This document shows positions 16,515 to 26,504 of a DNA stretch of 33,649 nt, one piece after another. The notes beneath the pieces are model-generated. The model did not search any database. It was not told the origin of the DNA and was given only the letters and a program-made list of their open reading frames with translations. The position numbers and the translations under genes are program-made. Positions within the stretch are counted from its first letter, which is position 1, and every line of letters begins with the position of its first letter. The stretch is from the NCBI GenBank assembly GCA_021798915.1, contig JAJZBM010000029.1:1-33649 (forward strand), in the 5' to 3' direction. This DNA comes from Pseudomonadota bacterium (GTDB lineage: Bacteria; Pseudomonadota; Alphaproteobacteria; Acetobacterales; Acetobacteraceae).

Positions 16515-17660
16515 ATGATCCGGCCGCCGTTCCGCTCGCCATCTCTGCGTTGGCAAGCGCTCGGATGGCAAGCGCTGGCATTGGCCGCGGTCGCGCTGAT
16601 CATCGTCACGTTCGCCAGAAACGCGAGCCACCATCTCGCCGCCCGTCATATCGCGACCGGGTTCGGCTTTCTCCGCGAGGCGGCGCCGATCCCGATCGGT
16701 GAATCCCTGCTCCCATACACGCCATCGGTCAGCAGCTATGGCCGCGCCTTCCTGATCGGCATTCTCAATACCCTGAAAGTGGCGATCCCCGGCTGCCTGC
16801 TCGCGACCCTACTCGGCACCCTGATCGGGATCGCGCGGATCTCGCCGATCCCACTGCTCGCGCGGCTCGCGGCGGTTTATGTCGAGGGGCTGCGCGATTT
16901 GCCGCTGTTGCTGCAATTGCTGTTCTGGTATGGCGTTTTTCAGGCCTTGCCGGCGCCGCGGCAATCCTTCCGACCGCTCGCCGGGGTGTTCCTTTCCAAT
17001 CGCGGCATGCGGCTTCCGGCCCTCGCCTGGCAAAGCGGATTCGGCTGGATTTTGCTCGCAGCCCTCGCCGGACTTGGGATCACCATCGTGCTCGCGCGGA
17101 GAACGGCGCTGAGCCCGCATCGCGGGCGCCGGCTCGCGGCGTTTCTTCCCCTCCCGCTGTTCCCCGCTCTGGTCTTCGCCGTGACCCGCCCGGCGATCAT
17201 CATCGAATGGCCGGCGCTGCACGGGTTCAATTTCCAGGGTGGCATGACGATCAGCCCGGAATACGCGGCCCTGACCACCGGCCTCGTTCTCTATACCGCG
17301 AGCTATGTCGCCGAAATCGTCCGCGGCGGCCTGATTTCCGTCGCCCGCGGCCAATGGGAGGCGGGCGCCGCCCTCGGCCTCCCGCGCGCCGCGGTGCTGC
17401 GCCTGATCGTCCTGCCGCAGGCGCTCCGCCTGATCATTCCGCCGATGACCAGCCAATATCTCAACCTCGTCAAAAATTCCTCGCTCGCGGTCGCCATCGG
17501 CTATCAGGACGTGGTCTCGATCGCCGATACCACCCTCAATCAGACCGGCCAGGCGATCGAGGGGATCGGCCTGATCATGGCGGTCTATCTCACCATCAGC
17601 CTCGGCATCAGTCTGGCGATGAATCTCTATAACGCGCGGCTCGCGCAACGGGCGCGGTGA
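16515..17660 (+). CDS. aapQ: General L-amino-acid ABC transporter permease AapQ
   Basis: A 381-aa inner-membrane permease. Hydrophobic spans include about 14-34, the region after GRAFLIGILNTLKVAIPG (about 76-93) and several in the C-terminal half. The EAA loop that contacts the ATPase is GQWEAGAALGLPRAAVLRLI followed by VLPQALRLIIPP. The long insertion between the first spans and the core (SYGRAFLIG, FLSNRGMRLPAL) is typical of AapQ/BztB. Pairs with AapM to form the channel for the AapJ-bound amino acid. Its TGA stop overlaps the aapM ATG (TGATG), indicating translational coupling. Confidence 0.93.
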   Translation: MIRPPFRSPSLRWQALGWQALALAAVALIIVTFARNASHHLAARHIATGFGFLREAAPIPIGESLLPYTPSVSSYGRAFLIGILNTLKVAIPGCLLATLLGTLIGIARISPIPLLARLAAVYVEGLRDLPLLLQLLFWYGVFQALPAPRQSFRPLAGVFLSNRGMRLPALAWQSGFGWILLAALAGLGITIVLARRTALSPHRGRRLAAFLPLPLFPALVFAVTRPAIIIEWPALHGFNFQGGMTISPEYAALTTGLVLYTASYVAEIVRGGLISVARGQWEAGAALGLPRAAVLRLIVLPQALRLIIPPMTSQYLNLVKNSSLAVAIGYQDVVSIADTTLNQTGQAIEGIGLIMAVYLTISLGISLAMNLYNARLAQRAR

Positions 17661-18721
17661 TGGCACGCCGTCTGCTCTCGGCGCTCGTCACGGTCGTGCT
17701 GGCGCTCATTCTGGCCGATATCGCCTGGCATTTTTTCTCCTGGGCGGTGCTGCATGCGATCTGGCACCTGCCCGAAAACGCCGCCCACGCACCGGATACC
17801 GATCTCTGCCGGGCGGCGATCGGCCATGGCGCCTGCTGGGCGGTGATCAGGGAAAAATTCCGTTTCATCCTGTTCGGATTCTACCCTTATGACGCGCAAT
17901 GGCGTCCAGCGCTCGCCGTTCTCTGTTTCGTTGCATTGTTCGCGCTCTCGCTCGCACCAAAATTCTGGCGGCCGTCGCTGATCCTGCTCTGGATCGTCAT
18001 TCTGGCCGTGGTCGGTGTCTTGATGTGGGGCGGGGTGTTCGGGCTCGCTTTCGTTGCCGCCGATCAATGGGGTGGGCTTCCGATCACGCTCATTCTCGCG
18101 ACCTTCGGCCTCGCGGCCGCCTTTCCGCTCGCCATTCTGGTCGCGCTCGCGCGCCACGCCGAGGGGCTGCCGGTGATCCGCATGCTCGCCATCGCCTATG
18201 TCGAGCTGATCCGCGGCGTCCCGCTGATCAGCCTCCTCTTCATGTCGAGCGTGATGCTGCCGCTGTTTTTGCCGACCGGGTGGGACATCGACAAACTGCT
18301 CCGCGCCCAGCTCGCCTTCGTCCTCTTCGCCGGCGCCTATCTTGCCGAGGTGGTGCGCGCCGGCCTTGGCGCCCTGCCACGCGGTCAATACGAGGCCGCC
18401 GCAGCACTCGGGCTCTCCTACTGGCAAAAGACCCGTCTGATCGTGCTGCCGCAAGCACTTCGCCATGTCATACCGATGCTGGTCAACACCTTCATCGGAT
18501 TTTTCAAGGACACCTCCCTGGTTCTGATCATCGGCATTTTCGATCTGATGACCACCGGGCGCACCGCAACGCTCGAACCCGCCTGGCAGGGTTTCGGCAA
18601 CGAGGTCTATCTGCTGCTCGCTGCGATCTATTTCGCGTTCTGCTTCATCATGGCGCGGATCAGCCGCACGCTTGAGCGCCGTCTTGCCGCGCCACATCAG
18701 GACATCGAGGAGCCGGCATGA
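17660..18721 (+). CDS. aapM: General L-amino-acid ABC transporter permease AapM
   Basis: A 353-aa inner-membrane permease. Features are a membrane span near residues 5-28, a periplasmic Cys-containing loop ([18 protein letters not shown]), then the [14 protein letters not shown] segment characteristic of AapM/BztC, and a core with [20 protein letters not shown], the EAA loop [20 protein letters not shown] and [20 protein letters not shown]. The start at 17660 overlaps the aapQ stop by one base (TGATG); a GTG one codon earlier is possible. Its end overlaps aapP by 4 bases (ATGA). Confidence 0.93.
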   Translation: MARRLLSALVTVVLALILADIAWHFFSWAVLHAIWHLPENAAHAPDTDLCRAAIGHGACWAVIREKFRFILFGFYPYDAQWRPALAVLCFVALFALSLAPKFWRPSLILLWIVILAVVGVLMWGGVFGLAFVAADQWGGLPITLILATFGLAAAFPLAILVALARHAEGLPVIRMLAIAYVELIRGVPLISLLFMSSVMLPLFLPTGWDIDKLLRAQLAFVLFAGAYLAEVVRAGLGALPRGQYEAAAALGLSYWQKTRLIVLPQALRHVIPMLVNTFIGFFKDTSLVLIIGIFDLMTTGRTATLEPAWQGFGNEVYLLLAAIYFAFCFIMARISRTLERRLAAPHQDIEEPA

Positions 18722-19485
18722 GCACTCCGTCCACGTCCTCCCCTCCGACACCCGCCATCGTCTTGGATGATGTGCATAAATGGTACGGCCGCGTGCATGT
18801 GCTGCGCGGCGTCTCGCTCGCTGTCGCGGCCGGCGAGCGGATCGTCATCTGCGGCCCGTCAGGCTCGGGCAAATCGACCATAATCCGCTGCATCAATCGC
18901 CTCGAACGCCACGAGCAGGGCCGCATCCTCGTCGAGGGGACGGAGATTTCCGACGAACCCCGGACGCTCGCCGCGATCCGGCGCGAGGTCGGCATGGTCT
19001 TTCAGTCCTTCAACCTCTTTCCCCATCTCAGCGTTCTCGACAATTGCACCCTGGCGCCGATCCGCGTGCGCGGCCTTGGGCGCGCTGACGCCGAGGCCCG
19101 CGCCATGGAATATCTGAAACGCGTGCGCATTCCCGAACAGGCGCACAAATACCCGCCCCAGCTCTCCGGCGGCCAGCAGCAGCGCGTCGCCATCGCCCGC
19201 GCGCTCTGCATGCAGCCGAAAATCATGCTGTTCGATGAGCCGACCTCGGCGCTCGATCCCGAAATGGTCCGCGAAGTGCTCGACGTCATGATCGAACTCG
19301 CCGAAAGCGGCATGACCATGCTCTGCGTCACCCATGAAATGGGTTTTGCCCGGCGCGTCGCCGACCGCATCCTGTTCATGGATCGGGGTGAGATCGTCGA
19401 GAGCGGCCCGCCCGAGACGATTTTCGATCATCCGCGCTCGGAACGGTTGCGGGGTTTTCTCAACCAGATTTTGCATCAGACCTAG
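18718..19485 (+). CDS. aapP: General L-amino-acid ABC transporter ATPase AapP
   Basis: A 255-aa ATP-binding subunit. Walker A is GPSGSGKST, the Q loop is [19 protein letters not shown], the ABC signature is [15 protein letters not shown], Walker B is [15 protein letters not shown] and the switch His lies in [16 protein letters not shown]. This is the polar-amino-acid-uptake (PAAT) type ATPase. A 15-residue Ser/Thr/Pro-rich N-terminal lead precedes the domain. The ATGA overlap with aapM means the four transporter genes are one unit; aapP is the last gene before a 249-base gap. Confidence 0.95.
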   Translation: MSTPSTSSPPTPAIVLDDVHKWYGRVHVLRGVSLAVAAGERIVICGPSGSGKSTIIRCINRLERHEQGRILVEGTEISDEPRTLAAIRREVGMVFQSFNLFPHLSVLDNCTLAPIRVRGLGRADAEARAMEYLKRVRIPEQAHKYPPQLSGGQQQRVAIARALCMQPKIMLFDEPTSALDPEMVREVLDVMIELAESGMTMLCVTHEMGFARRVADRILFMDRGEIVESGPPETIFDHPRSERLRGFLNQILHQT

Positions 19486-20937
<1,452 letters not shown>

Positions 20938-20942
20938 CGGCG

Positions 20943-22145
20943 ATGCCGCCGCTCGCCGAGCGTCTGAGCCGGATTCCGCCGGCGGCGACGGTCGCGATGA
21001 CTGCGCGCGCGCGGGCTTTGCGCGAGAGTGGCGCCGATGTCATCGCGCTCTCGATCGGCGAGCCGGATTTCCCGACGCCGCCGCACGCGATCGAGGCGGC
21101 GCTGGCGGCGGCGCGGCGCGGTGAGACGAAATATCCGCCGCAAGACGGCACCCGGGCGCTGAAAGAGGCGGTGCAGCGCGCATTCCGCCGTGACCAAGGG
21201 CTCGATTACGCGCTCGATGAGATCATGGTCGGCAATGGCGGCAAGCAGGTGATTTTCAACGCCATGATGGCGGCCGTCGATCCGGGATCGGAGGTCATCA
21301 TCCCGGCGCCTTACTGGGCGTCCTATACGCTGCTCGCCGAACTCGCGGGCGGAAATGTCGTCCCCGTCCGGTGTCCGGAATCGGCCGGGTTTCATCTTCG
21401 CGCCACGGATCTCGCGGATGCGATCACGCCACGCACCCGGCTTTTACTCCTCAATTTCCCCAACAATCCGACCGGCGCCGCCTGCGGCCCCGAGGAGATG
21501 GCGGCGATCGGGCGGGTTCTGCTCGATCATCCCGATATCTGGGTGCTCGCCGACGATATCTACGCGCATCTGCTTTATGATGGATTTCGCTACGTCACCC
21601 TCGCCGCCGCCGAGCCGCGGCTGCGCGAGCGGGTGGTGACGGTCTCCGGCGTTTCCAAAACCTATGCCATGACCGGCTGGCGGATCGGATTCTGCGCCGG
21701 GCCGCGCGATCTGATCCGCGCCATGGTCAATATGCAGGGCCAGGCGACGGCGGGGGTCTCCAGCATCGGTCAGGCCGCCGCCGCCGCCGCTCTCGATGGC
21801 CCGCAGACGTTTCTCGCCGAGCGCCTCGCCGTCTATCGCCGCCGGCGCGACATGCTCGCCGATCTTCTCAACGCGGCGCCGGGCGTCACCTGCCACAAGC
21901 CCGAGGGCGCGTTCTATCTGTTCCCCAACATCGCCGGCTGTCTCGGCCACCGAAGCGCCGGCGGGCGGGAGATCGCGACCGATACTGATTTCGCCGCGGC
22001 TCTCCTCGAGGAACAGCATGTCGCGGTGGTGCAGGGGGCGGCGTTCGGTATGAGCCCCTATCTCCGCCTGAGCTACGCCACCTCGGAGGCAGCGCTCGAA
22101 GCGGCGGGGCGACGTATCATCAGCTTCTGTCAGAGCTTGCGCTGA
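20943..22145 (+). CDS. Second PLP-dependent class I aminotransferase, tandem paralogue
   Basis: A 400-aa paralogue of the preceding gene. The two align without gaps through residue 250: LSIGEPDFPTPP, GETKYPPQDGTRALK, GNGGKQVIFNA, PYWASYTL, NFPNNPTGAACG with Asn175, ADDIYAHLLYDGF, and PLP-binding Lys239 in [15 protein letters not shown]. It keeps the catalytic residues, so it should be active, but residues around the substrate pocket differ (PYWASY for PCWVSY, QGQATAGVSS for [10 protein letters not shown]), so a different amino acid preference is likely. It starts 5 bases after its neighbour's stop and shares its stop region with the acetyltransferase downstream. Confidence 0.9.
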   Translation: MPPLAERLSRIPPAATVAMTARARALRESGADVIALSIGEPDFPTPPHAIEAALAAARRGETKYPPQDGTRALKEAVQRAFRRDQGLDYALDEIMVGNGGKQVIFNAMMAAVDPGSEVIIPAPYWASYTLLAELAGGNVVPVRCPESAGFHLRATDLADAITPRTRLLLLNFPNNPTGAACGPEEMAAIGRVLLDHPDIWVLADDIYAHLLYDGFRYVTLAAAEPRLRERVVTVSGVSKTYAMTGWRIGFCAGPRDLIRAMVNMQGQATAGVSSIGQAAAAAALDGPQTFLAERLAVYRRRRDMLADLLNAAPGVTCHKPEGAFYLFPNIAGCLGHRSAGGREIATDTDFAAALLEEQHVAVVQGAAFGMSPYLRLSYATSEAALEAAGRRIISFCQSLR

Positions 22146-23107
22146 GCCGGGCCGAACCTCGCGCCGAACTCCGCATCCGTCCGGCCCATGCCGGCGATGC
22201 CGCCGGGACCGAGGCGCTGCAAGCGGCGGGGGCGGCGGAATTCTCAGGCGTCGCGCCGCCGCAGCACCCGCTTCCCGCCTTACGCGCAGGGGGGGTTTTC
22301 GTCGCCGTCGAGGGGCGGCTTGTGGTCGGGCTCGCCGCCATCGCGCCGCATGACGCAGCAGGCGGGTTCGAGATCAGCCATCTCCTGGTGGCCCGCGAGG
22401 CGCGTCGGCGGGGACTGGCTGGGCGGCTGTTGGCGGCTGCCGAAGCTTCGGCGCCGGCGGCGCGGCGCTTCGTCCTCTGGTGCGACACGCGGGCGGATGC
22501 GGCGCAGCGGTTTTTCGAGAAGCACAGTTTCCTGCGTGATGGCCCGATCCGCGTCGATGCCGGCCAGACCCTGGCTTTCGGCTATGCCAAGCCCTGCGCC
22601 GGCATCGCGGTTGCCGATCTCGATGCCGCTGCCGCTGCCTCGGCGGATCGCCGGCTCGGTGACCTCCTGTCCGCGACGGCGGCCGAGGACGAGGCGGTGC
22701 CGCTGGCCTCGCCGACCGAGGTGCGGCGCTACTGGCGTGGTGTTTCGGCCGAGGTCGCCGGCGGCCAGAGGGTGCTCATCGCCGGCTGGGTCGATGGCGT
22801 GCTCGCCGGTGCGGTGCAGCTCGACATCAACACCCCGCCCTATCAGGACCACCGCGCCGAGGTCCAGCATCTCCTGGTGTTGCCCGCCTATCGCGCCGGC
22901 GGGCTCGCGGAGGCGCTGATGCAGGCGGTGGAAGCGGTGGCGCGCCGGCATGGGCGGCGGCTTCTGACGCTGAACGCGATCGCCGGCGGCCCGGCGGAAG
23001 CGCTGGTGCGGGGCCTCGGCTGGAGCGAGGGGGGACGCATCCCCGGATTCAGCGTCACCAAACGCGGGGTGCCGTGCGACGCATTGTTTTTCTGGAAGGA
23101 AGTTTGA
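22142..23107 (+). CDS. Double GNAT-domain N-acetyltransferase, probable CTG start
   Basis: A 321-aa protein with two GNAT folds. The first contains ELRIRPAHAGDAAGTEAL, GGVFVAVEGRLVVGLAAIAP and the acetyl-CoA loop LLVAREARRRGLAGRLL; the second contains VLIAGWVDGVLAGAVQLDIN, VQHLLVLPAYRAGGLAEALM and LGWSEGGRIPGF. Substrate unknown. The family-like reading frame extends about 55 codons upstream of the first GTG (22322), yet contains no ATG, GTG or TTG there. A CTG at 22142 overlaps the aminotransferase TGA as CTGA, mirroring the ATGA overlaps elsewhere, so a coupled CTG start is proposed. If that is wrong, the protein starts at 22322 and lacks the first strand of its GNAT fold. Confidence 0.75.
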   Translation: MSRAEPRAELRIRPAHAGDAAGTEALQAAGAAEFSGVAPPQHPLPALRAGGVFVAVEGRLVVGLAAIAPHDAAGGFEISHLLVAREARRRGLAGRLLAAAEASAPAARRFVLWCDTRADAAQRFFEKHSFLRDGPIRVDAGQTLAFGYAKPCAGIAVADLDAAAAASADRRLGDLLSATAAEDEAVPLASPTEVRRYWRGVSAEVAGGQRVLIAGWVDGVLAGAVQLDINTPPYQDHRAEVQHLLVLPAYRAGGLAEALMQAVEAVARRHGRRLLTLNAIAGGPAEALVRGLGWSEGGRIPGFSVTKRGVPCDALFFWKEV

Positions 23108-23115
23108 GTAAAAGC

Positions 23116-23139
23116 CTTCTTTTTCTGAAGAAAAAGAAG
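23116..23139. terminator. Perfect hairpin 1 after the GNAT gene
   Basis: CTTCTTTTTC and GAAAAAGAAG pair over 10 bp around a TGAA loop, 8 bases beyond the GNAT stop. Runs of A and T flank it on both strands, so it could terminate in either direction. Confidence 0.6.
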
Positions 23140-23171
23140 CAAAAAGACTTTATTCCTGGTTTCTCGGAGTG

Positions 23172-23192
23172 GACAGTGCCGTAGGCACTGTC
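23172..23192. repeat. Perfect hairpin 2 (GACAGTGCC inverted repeat)
   Basis: GACAGTGCC and GGCACTGTC form a 9-bp stem with a GTA loop. It lies between two A/T-rich terminator-like hairpins and has a more balanced composition, so it may be a separate dispersed palindrome or a protein-binding site. Confidence 0.55.
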
Positions 23193-23211
23193 TCAATGAC
23201 AAAAGTTTTTT

Positions 23212-23235
23212 GGTTCTTTTTTTCAAAAAAGAACC
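23212..23235. terminator. Perfect hairpin 3 before the dehalogenase stop
   Basis: GGTTCTTTTTT and AAAAAAGAACC pair over 11 bp with a 2-base gap, which would open to a slightly larger loop. It lies 17 bases beyond the end of the minus-strand hydrolase gene and, with hairpin 1, closes the two convergent genes. Confidence 0.6.
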
Positions 23236-23252
23236 CTATTTTGATGTCCCGC

Positions 23253-24137
23253 TCACTCGAAAAACCGCAAAAGCGCCTCTCGCACCGCTTCCGGTGCCTC
23301 CTCGGCAAGATAATGGCCGCAATCGATCGGCCCGCCGCTCACCTCGGCAGCGGCGTAATCCCGCCATATCGCGAGCGCGTCATAGAGCCGCCCGACGAGA
23401 TTGCGCGCCCCCCACAGCGCAAGCAGCGGGCAACGGATTTTTATCCCGGCGGCGCGGCTTTCGCGATCATGCACGAGATCGATGGTCGCGGCGGCGCGGT
23501 AATCCTCGCACATGCCGGTGATCATTGCCGGATCACGCGCCGCGGCGAGGTAATCCGCCGCCGATTGCGGCAGAAAAAACGCCGGCATCTGGTCGCCGCC
23601 GCGTGTCACATGGGCTTTGAACCAAAGTTCGGGCGCGGCATTGATCAAGGATTCCGGAAACGGATGCGATTGCGCGAACCAGAACCAGTGGTAGTAGCCG
23701 AGGGCGAAACGCATATCGGCGCGTTCGAAATGGGCAAGGGTCGGAATGATGTCGAGCACCGCGAGACGCACGACGCTCGCCGGGAAATCGAGGGCGAGGC
23801 GATGGGCGACACGGGCACCGCGGTCATGGCTTGCGATCTGGAAGTGCTCATGCCCGAGCCCGGCCATGAGTTCGACCATGTCGCGCGCCATTTCGCGCTT
23901 GGCGTAAGCGGCGTGATCGGCGCTCGCCGGTGGCTTGAAGCTGCCGCCATAGCCGCGGAGATCGGGGCAGATCACCTCGAACCGCGCAGCCAAAGCGGGC
24001 GCGATCTTTGCCCACATCATATGGGTTTGCGGGTTGCCGTGGAGCAGCAGCAAGGGCGGCCCGCTGCCGCCGCGGCGGAGCCGCAGCCGCCCGCCCGGAA
24101 CCTCCCGCCATTCGAGATGAAACTCGGTGAAATCCAT
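23253..24137 (-). CDS. Haloacetate (fluoroacetate) dehalogenase-like alpha/beta hydrolase
   Basis: A 294-aa alpha/beta hydrolase closely resembling fluoroacetate dehalogenases. The nucleophile Asp105 is in ASHDRGARVAHRLAL, where Arg106 and Arg109 match the carboxylate-binding arginines; Asp129 in LAVLDIIPT and the His in DCGHYLAEEAPE complete the triad. The halide pocket residues His150-Trp151 (YYHWFWFAQ) and a Tyr in MCEDYRAAATIDL are kept. That pattern supports hydrolytic C-halogen cleavage of 2-haloacids, though some relatives are only weakly active. The ATG at 24137 has GGGAGG about 6 bases upstream. It diverges from the Sel1-repeat gene across 93 bases. Confidence 0.87.
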   Translation of the reverse strand: MDFTEFHLEWREVPGGRLRLRRGGSGPPLLLLHGNPQTHMMWAKIAPALAARFEVICPDLRGYGGSFKPPASADHAAYAKREMARDMVELMAGLGHEHFQIASHDRGARVAHRLALDFPASVVRLAVLDIIPTLAHFERADMRFALGYYHWFWFAQSHPFPESLINAAPELWFKAHVTRGGDQMPAFFLPQSAADYLAAARDPAMITGMCEDYRAAATIDLVHDRESRAAGIKIRCPLLALWGARNLVGRLYDALAIWRDYAAAEVSGGPIDCGHYLAEEAPEAVREALLRFFE

Positions 24138-24230
24138 CCGCCGCCTCCCGTTGCGGCCCGCTCTTGCGCCTGGGCCGGACTTGGCCTGAATTCGGGCCAT
24201 ACTTCGTGCCGAACCGCAAGAGGAGACGCC

Positions 24231-24908
24231 ATGCGCCCTAGCCCCACCCTGTTTGCTCTTGCCGTAATCGTGATCTGCGCCTCTCGTCCGGCGCAAGCGC
24301 AATACAATGTCCCCGATGCGCGGATCAGCGATCCGATGGCGCAATTCGATGCCGGAATCGCCTATGAATATGGCCGCGGGGTTGCGCCGGATGACGCCAA
24401 GGCGGTGGAATGGTTCGAGAAATCCGCGGCGCAAGGCTACGCCCCGGCGGAAACCGCGCTCGGGGTCGCCTATGCCAATGGGCGCGGGGTCGAACCCGAT
24501 GACGCGAAGGCTGCCGCCTGGTTCGCGAAAGCGGCGGCGCAGGGGGATGCGGCGGCGGCGTTCAATCTCGGCCTCGCTTATGCCCGTGGCCGCGGCGAAC
24601 CACAGGATTACGCGGCGGCGCTGGACTGGTTCCGCAAGGCGGCCGATCAGGGCGATCCGGACGCGGCTTCGGCGCTCGGCATCGCCTATGCCCGCGGCCA
24701 CGGCGTACCCGAGGACGACGAGACCGCCTATCAATGGTATGCGATCGCGCAATCCGGGGCGGAGGAGGGAAGCGATTCCTATCTCCGCGCGACCCGCGCC
24801 TTGCAGATCCTCGCCGAACGCCTGACCCCGGAACAGATCAGCGAAGCCGAGGCCAAGGCGGCGGCCTGGCACGCGCAACACCAGCCGGCGACACCCGAGA
24901 AGCCATAG
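24231..24908 (+). CDS. Exported Sel1-like repeat protein
   Basis: A 225-aa protein with a signal peptide (LFALAVIVICASRPAQAQ, cleavage near residue 23) and four Sel1-like repeats of about 36 residues: AQFDAGIAYEYGRGVAPDDA, ALGVAYANGRGVEPDDAKAA, NLGLAYARGRGEPQDYAAAL and ALGIAYARGHGVPEDDETAY, each followed by a WF/WY.KAA.QG half. Sel1 repeats form an alpha-solenoid for protein-protein contacts. The C-terminal 45 residues are charged and helical (LAERLTPEQISEAEAKAAAW). The start at 24231 has AGAGGAG 5 bases upstream. Partner unknown; probably periplasmic. Confidence 0.9.
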   Translation: MRPSPTLFALAVIVICASRPAQAQYNVPDARISDPMAQFDAGIAYEYGRGVAPDDAKAVEWFEKSAAQGYAPAETALGVAYANGRGVEPDDAKAAAWFAKAAAQGDAAAAFNLGLAYARGRGEPQDYAAALDWFRKAADQGDPDAASALGIAYARGHGVPEDDETAYQWYAIAQSGAEEGSDSYLRATRALQILAERLTPEQISEAEAKAAAWHAQHQPATPEKP

Positions 24909-24950
24909 CCGTCCGCATCGGTGCCCCGCCTACCGGTTCCAGAGGGAGTA

Positions 24951-24977
24951 AACCGCTCCGGGTTTGCCGGAGCGGTT
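24951..24977 (+). terminator. Hairpin between the Sel1 gene and the YcgN-type gene
   Basis: AACCGCTCCGG and CCGGAGCGGTT pair perfectly over 11 bp with a 5-base loop, 42 bases after the Sel1 stop. There is no T-run behind it, so it is a likely but atypical terminator. Confidence 0.55.
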
Positions 24978-25046
24978 CAGGTGGATCGGCGCGCCCCCGG
25001 CGGCGTGAATTGACGCCGCACCCCGGCGCGACGATCATCATCGCCG

Positions 25047-25532
25047 ATGCACGAGCGATTCTGGAAAACCAAGCGGCTCGAAGAGATGAGCGGCGACGAA
25101 TGGGAGCGGCTATGCGATGGCTGCGGCCGCTGCTGTCTGCATAAATTGCGCGATGAGGACAGCAACGAAATCAGCTTCACCAATGTCGCCTGCCGGCTGC
25201 TCGACACAGACTCCTGCCGCTGCGGCGATTATGCCCATCGCCGGCTTCGCGTCCCCGATTGCGAGCAACTCACCCCGGCCTCGGTGCGCGAGATCGACTG
25301 GCTGCCGCCGAGTTGCGCTTATCGCCGTCTCGCCGAGGGCAAGGATCTGCTGTGGTGGCATCCGCTGGTCTCGGGACGCGTGGAAACCGTGCATGAAGCG
25401 GGAATTTCGGTGCGCGGGCGCAGCGTCGGCGAACGCGTGGCGGGGCCACTCGAACATCATATCGTGACCTGGCCCGGCCAAATCCCGCGCCAGCCCCCGC
25501 GCCGCCGCACGACGATCAAGGAGACCACATGA
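25047..25532 (+). CDS. YcgN family (UPF0260) cysteine cluster protein
   Basis: A 161-aa protein matching the UPF0260/YcgN family, whose members share a cysteine-rich core presumed to bind a metal or Fe-S centre; molecular function is not established. The N-terminus [20 protein letters not shown] runs into [16 protein letters not shown], then [17 protein letters not shown] and [12 protein letters not shown]. At least nine Cys are present, in the usual arrangement. [24 protein letters not shown] and IVTWPG near the end are also family features. Its stop overlaps the DapA-like start (ATGA), so both are probably made from one transcript. Confidence 0.9.
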   Translation: MHERFWKTKRLEEMSGDEWERLCDGCGRCCLHKLRDEDSNEISFTNVACRLLDTDSCRCGDYAHRRLRVPDCEQLTPASVREIDWLPPSCAYRRLAEGKDLLWWHPLVSGRVETVHEAGISVRGRSVGERVAGPLEHHIVTWPGQIPRQPPRRRTTIKETT

Positions 25533-26461
25533 AAAACGCCCTGTTCGGCGGCGTCAACGTCGCCGTGCTGACCCCGATGGACGCCGACCTCACCCCCGAT
25601 CTCGATCGCATGGCGGCGCATTGCCGCTGGCTGCTCGCCAATGGCGCGAACGGGCTCGGCATTCTCGGCACCACGGGCGAGGCCAACAGCCTCGGGATCA
25701 GCGAGCGCCTCGCCCTGATGGAGGGGATCGTGGCACGCGGCATTCCCGTCTCGCGTCTGCTGCCCGGGCTCGGCACGACAGCGATCACCGATACCGTGCT
25801 CCTGCTTCGCCGCGCCGCCGAACTCGGCTGCCGCGGCGCGCTGCTGCTGCCGCCCTTCTTCTATAAGAACCCGAGCGAGGACGGATTATTCGCCTATTTC
25901 AGCGCGGTGATCGACCGTGCCCTAGGACGACGCGCCGGCACCGAACTCGCGATCTATCTCTATCATTTTCCGGCGCAATCAGCGGTGCCGTTCACCGTCC
26001 CGCTCATCGCCCGCCTGCGCGCCGCCTTCCCTGGCGTCATCCGGGGGATCAAGGACAGCAGCGGCGATTTCGCCAATACCCGTGCCTATGTCGACCATTT
26101 CGCCGCCGATGGTTTCGAGGTCTATTGTGGCGATGATGGCGCGCTGCACGATCTGCTGACAATCGGCGGCGCCGGCAGCATCAGCGCCGCATCGAACGTC
26201 TCATCCGCAATCAATGCCGAGGTCTACGCCCATGCCGGCACGGCGCGGGCCGAGACGGCGCAGGCGCGGCTTTCGCTGATCCGCAAGGCGGTGACTTCGG
26301 CGCCGCTGATCCCCGGCCTCAAATCCCTGGTCGCGCGCCACAGCGGGGACGCCGCCTGGACCCATATCCGCCCGCCGCATCTTCCGCTCACGCCGGCGCA
26401 GGAAGCGGCGCTGTTCGCCGCGTTCGACGCCTGTGGCTTCGCCCTGCCGGCCGCCGCCTGA
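25529..26461 (+). CDS. DapA/NAL family lyase, probably not dihydrodipicolinate synthase
   Basis: A 310-aa (beta/alpha)8 class I aldolase-type protein. It has [10 protein letters not shown] (Thr48, Thr49), Tyr145 in IYLYHFP and the Schiff-base Lys175 in [10 protein letters not shown], all needed for pyruvate condensation or cleavage. True dihydrodipicolinate synthase has YNVPxRT with an Arg that binds the aspartate semialdehyde carboxylate; here the segment reads YHFPAQS, so that Arg is missing. The enzyme therefore probably handles another 2-keto acid, as in the wider N-acetylneuraminate lyase superfamily. The product is unknown and no dapA symbol is given. It overlaps the YcgN-type gene by 4 bases and is convergent with dnaJ. 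Confidence 0.87.
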   Translation: MKNALFGGVNVAVLTPMDADLTPDLDRMAAHCRWLLANGANGLGILGTTGEANSLGISERLALMEGIVARGIPVSRLLPGLGTTAITDTVLLLRRAAELGCRGALLLPPFFYKNPSEDGLFAYFSAVIDRALGRRAGTELAIYLYHFPAQSAVPFTVPLIARLRAAFPGVIRGIKDSSGDFANTRAYVDHFAADGFEVYCGDDGALHDLLTIGGAGSISAASNVSSAINAEVYAHAGTARAETAQARLSLIRKAVTSAPLIPGLKSLVARHSGDAAWTHIRPPHLPLTPAQEAALFAAFDACGFALPAAA

Positions 26462-26472
26462 GCGCGCGATCG

Positions 26473-26494
26473 CTTCGGATGATTCCATCCGAGG
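26473..26494. terminator. Convergent hairpin between the DapA-like gene and dnaJ
   Basis: CTTCGGATG and CATCCGAGG pair over 9 bp (one G-T pair) with an ATTC loop, in the 43-base gap between two converging genes. No T-run follows on either strand. Confidence 0.45.
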
Positions 26495-26504
26495 GGACGT
26501 TGCG

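Noticed and set aside
25529-26461. Calling the gene dapA
   Set aside because: The arginine of YNVPxRT needed for aspartate semialdehyde binding is replaced, so only the wider family is supported.
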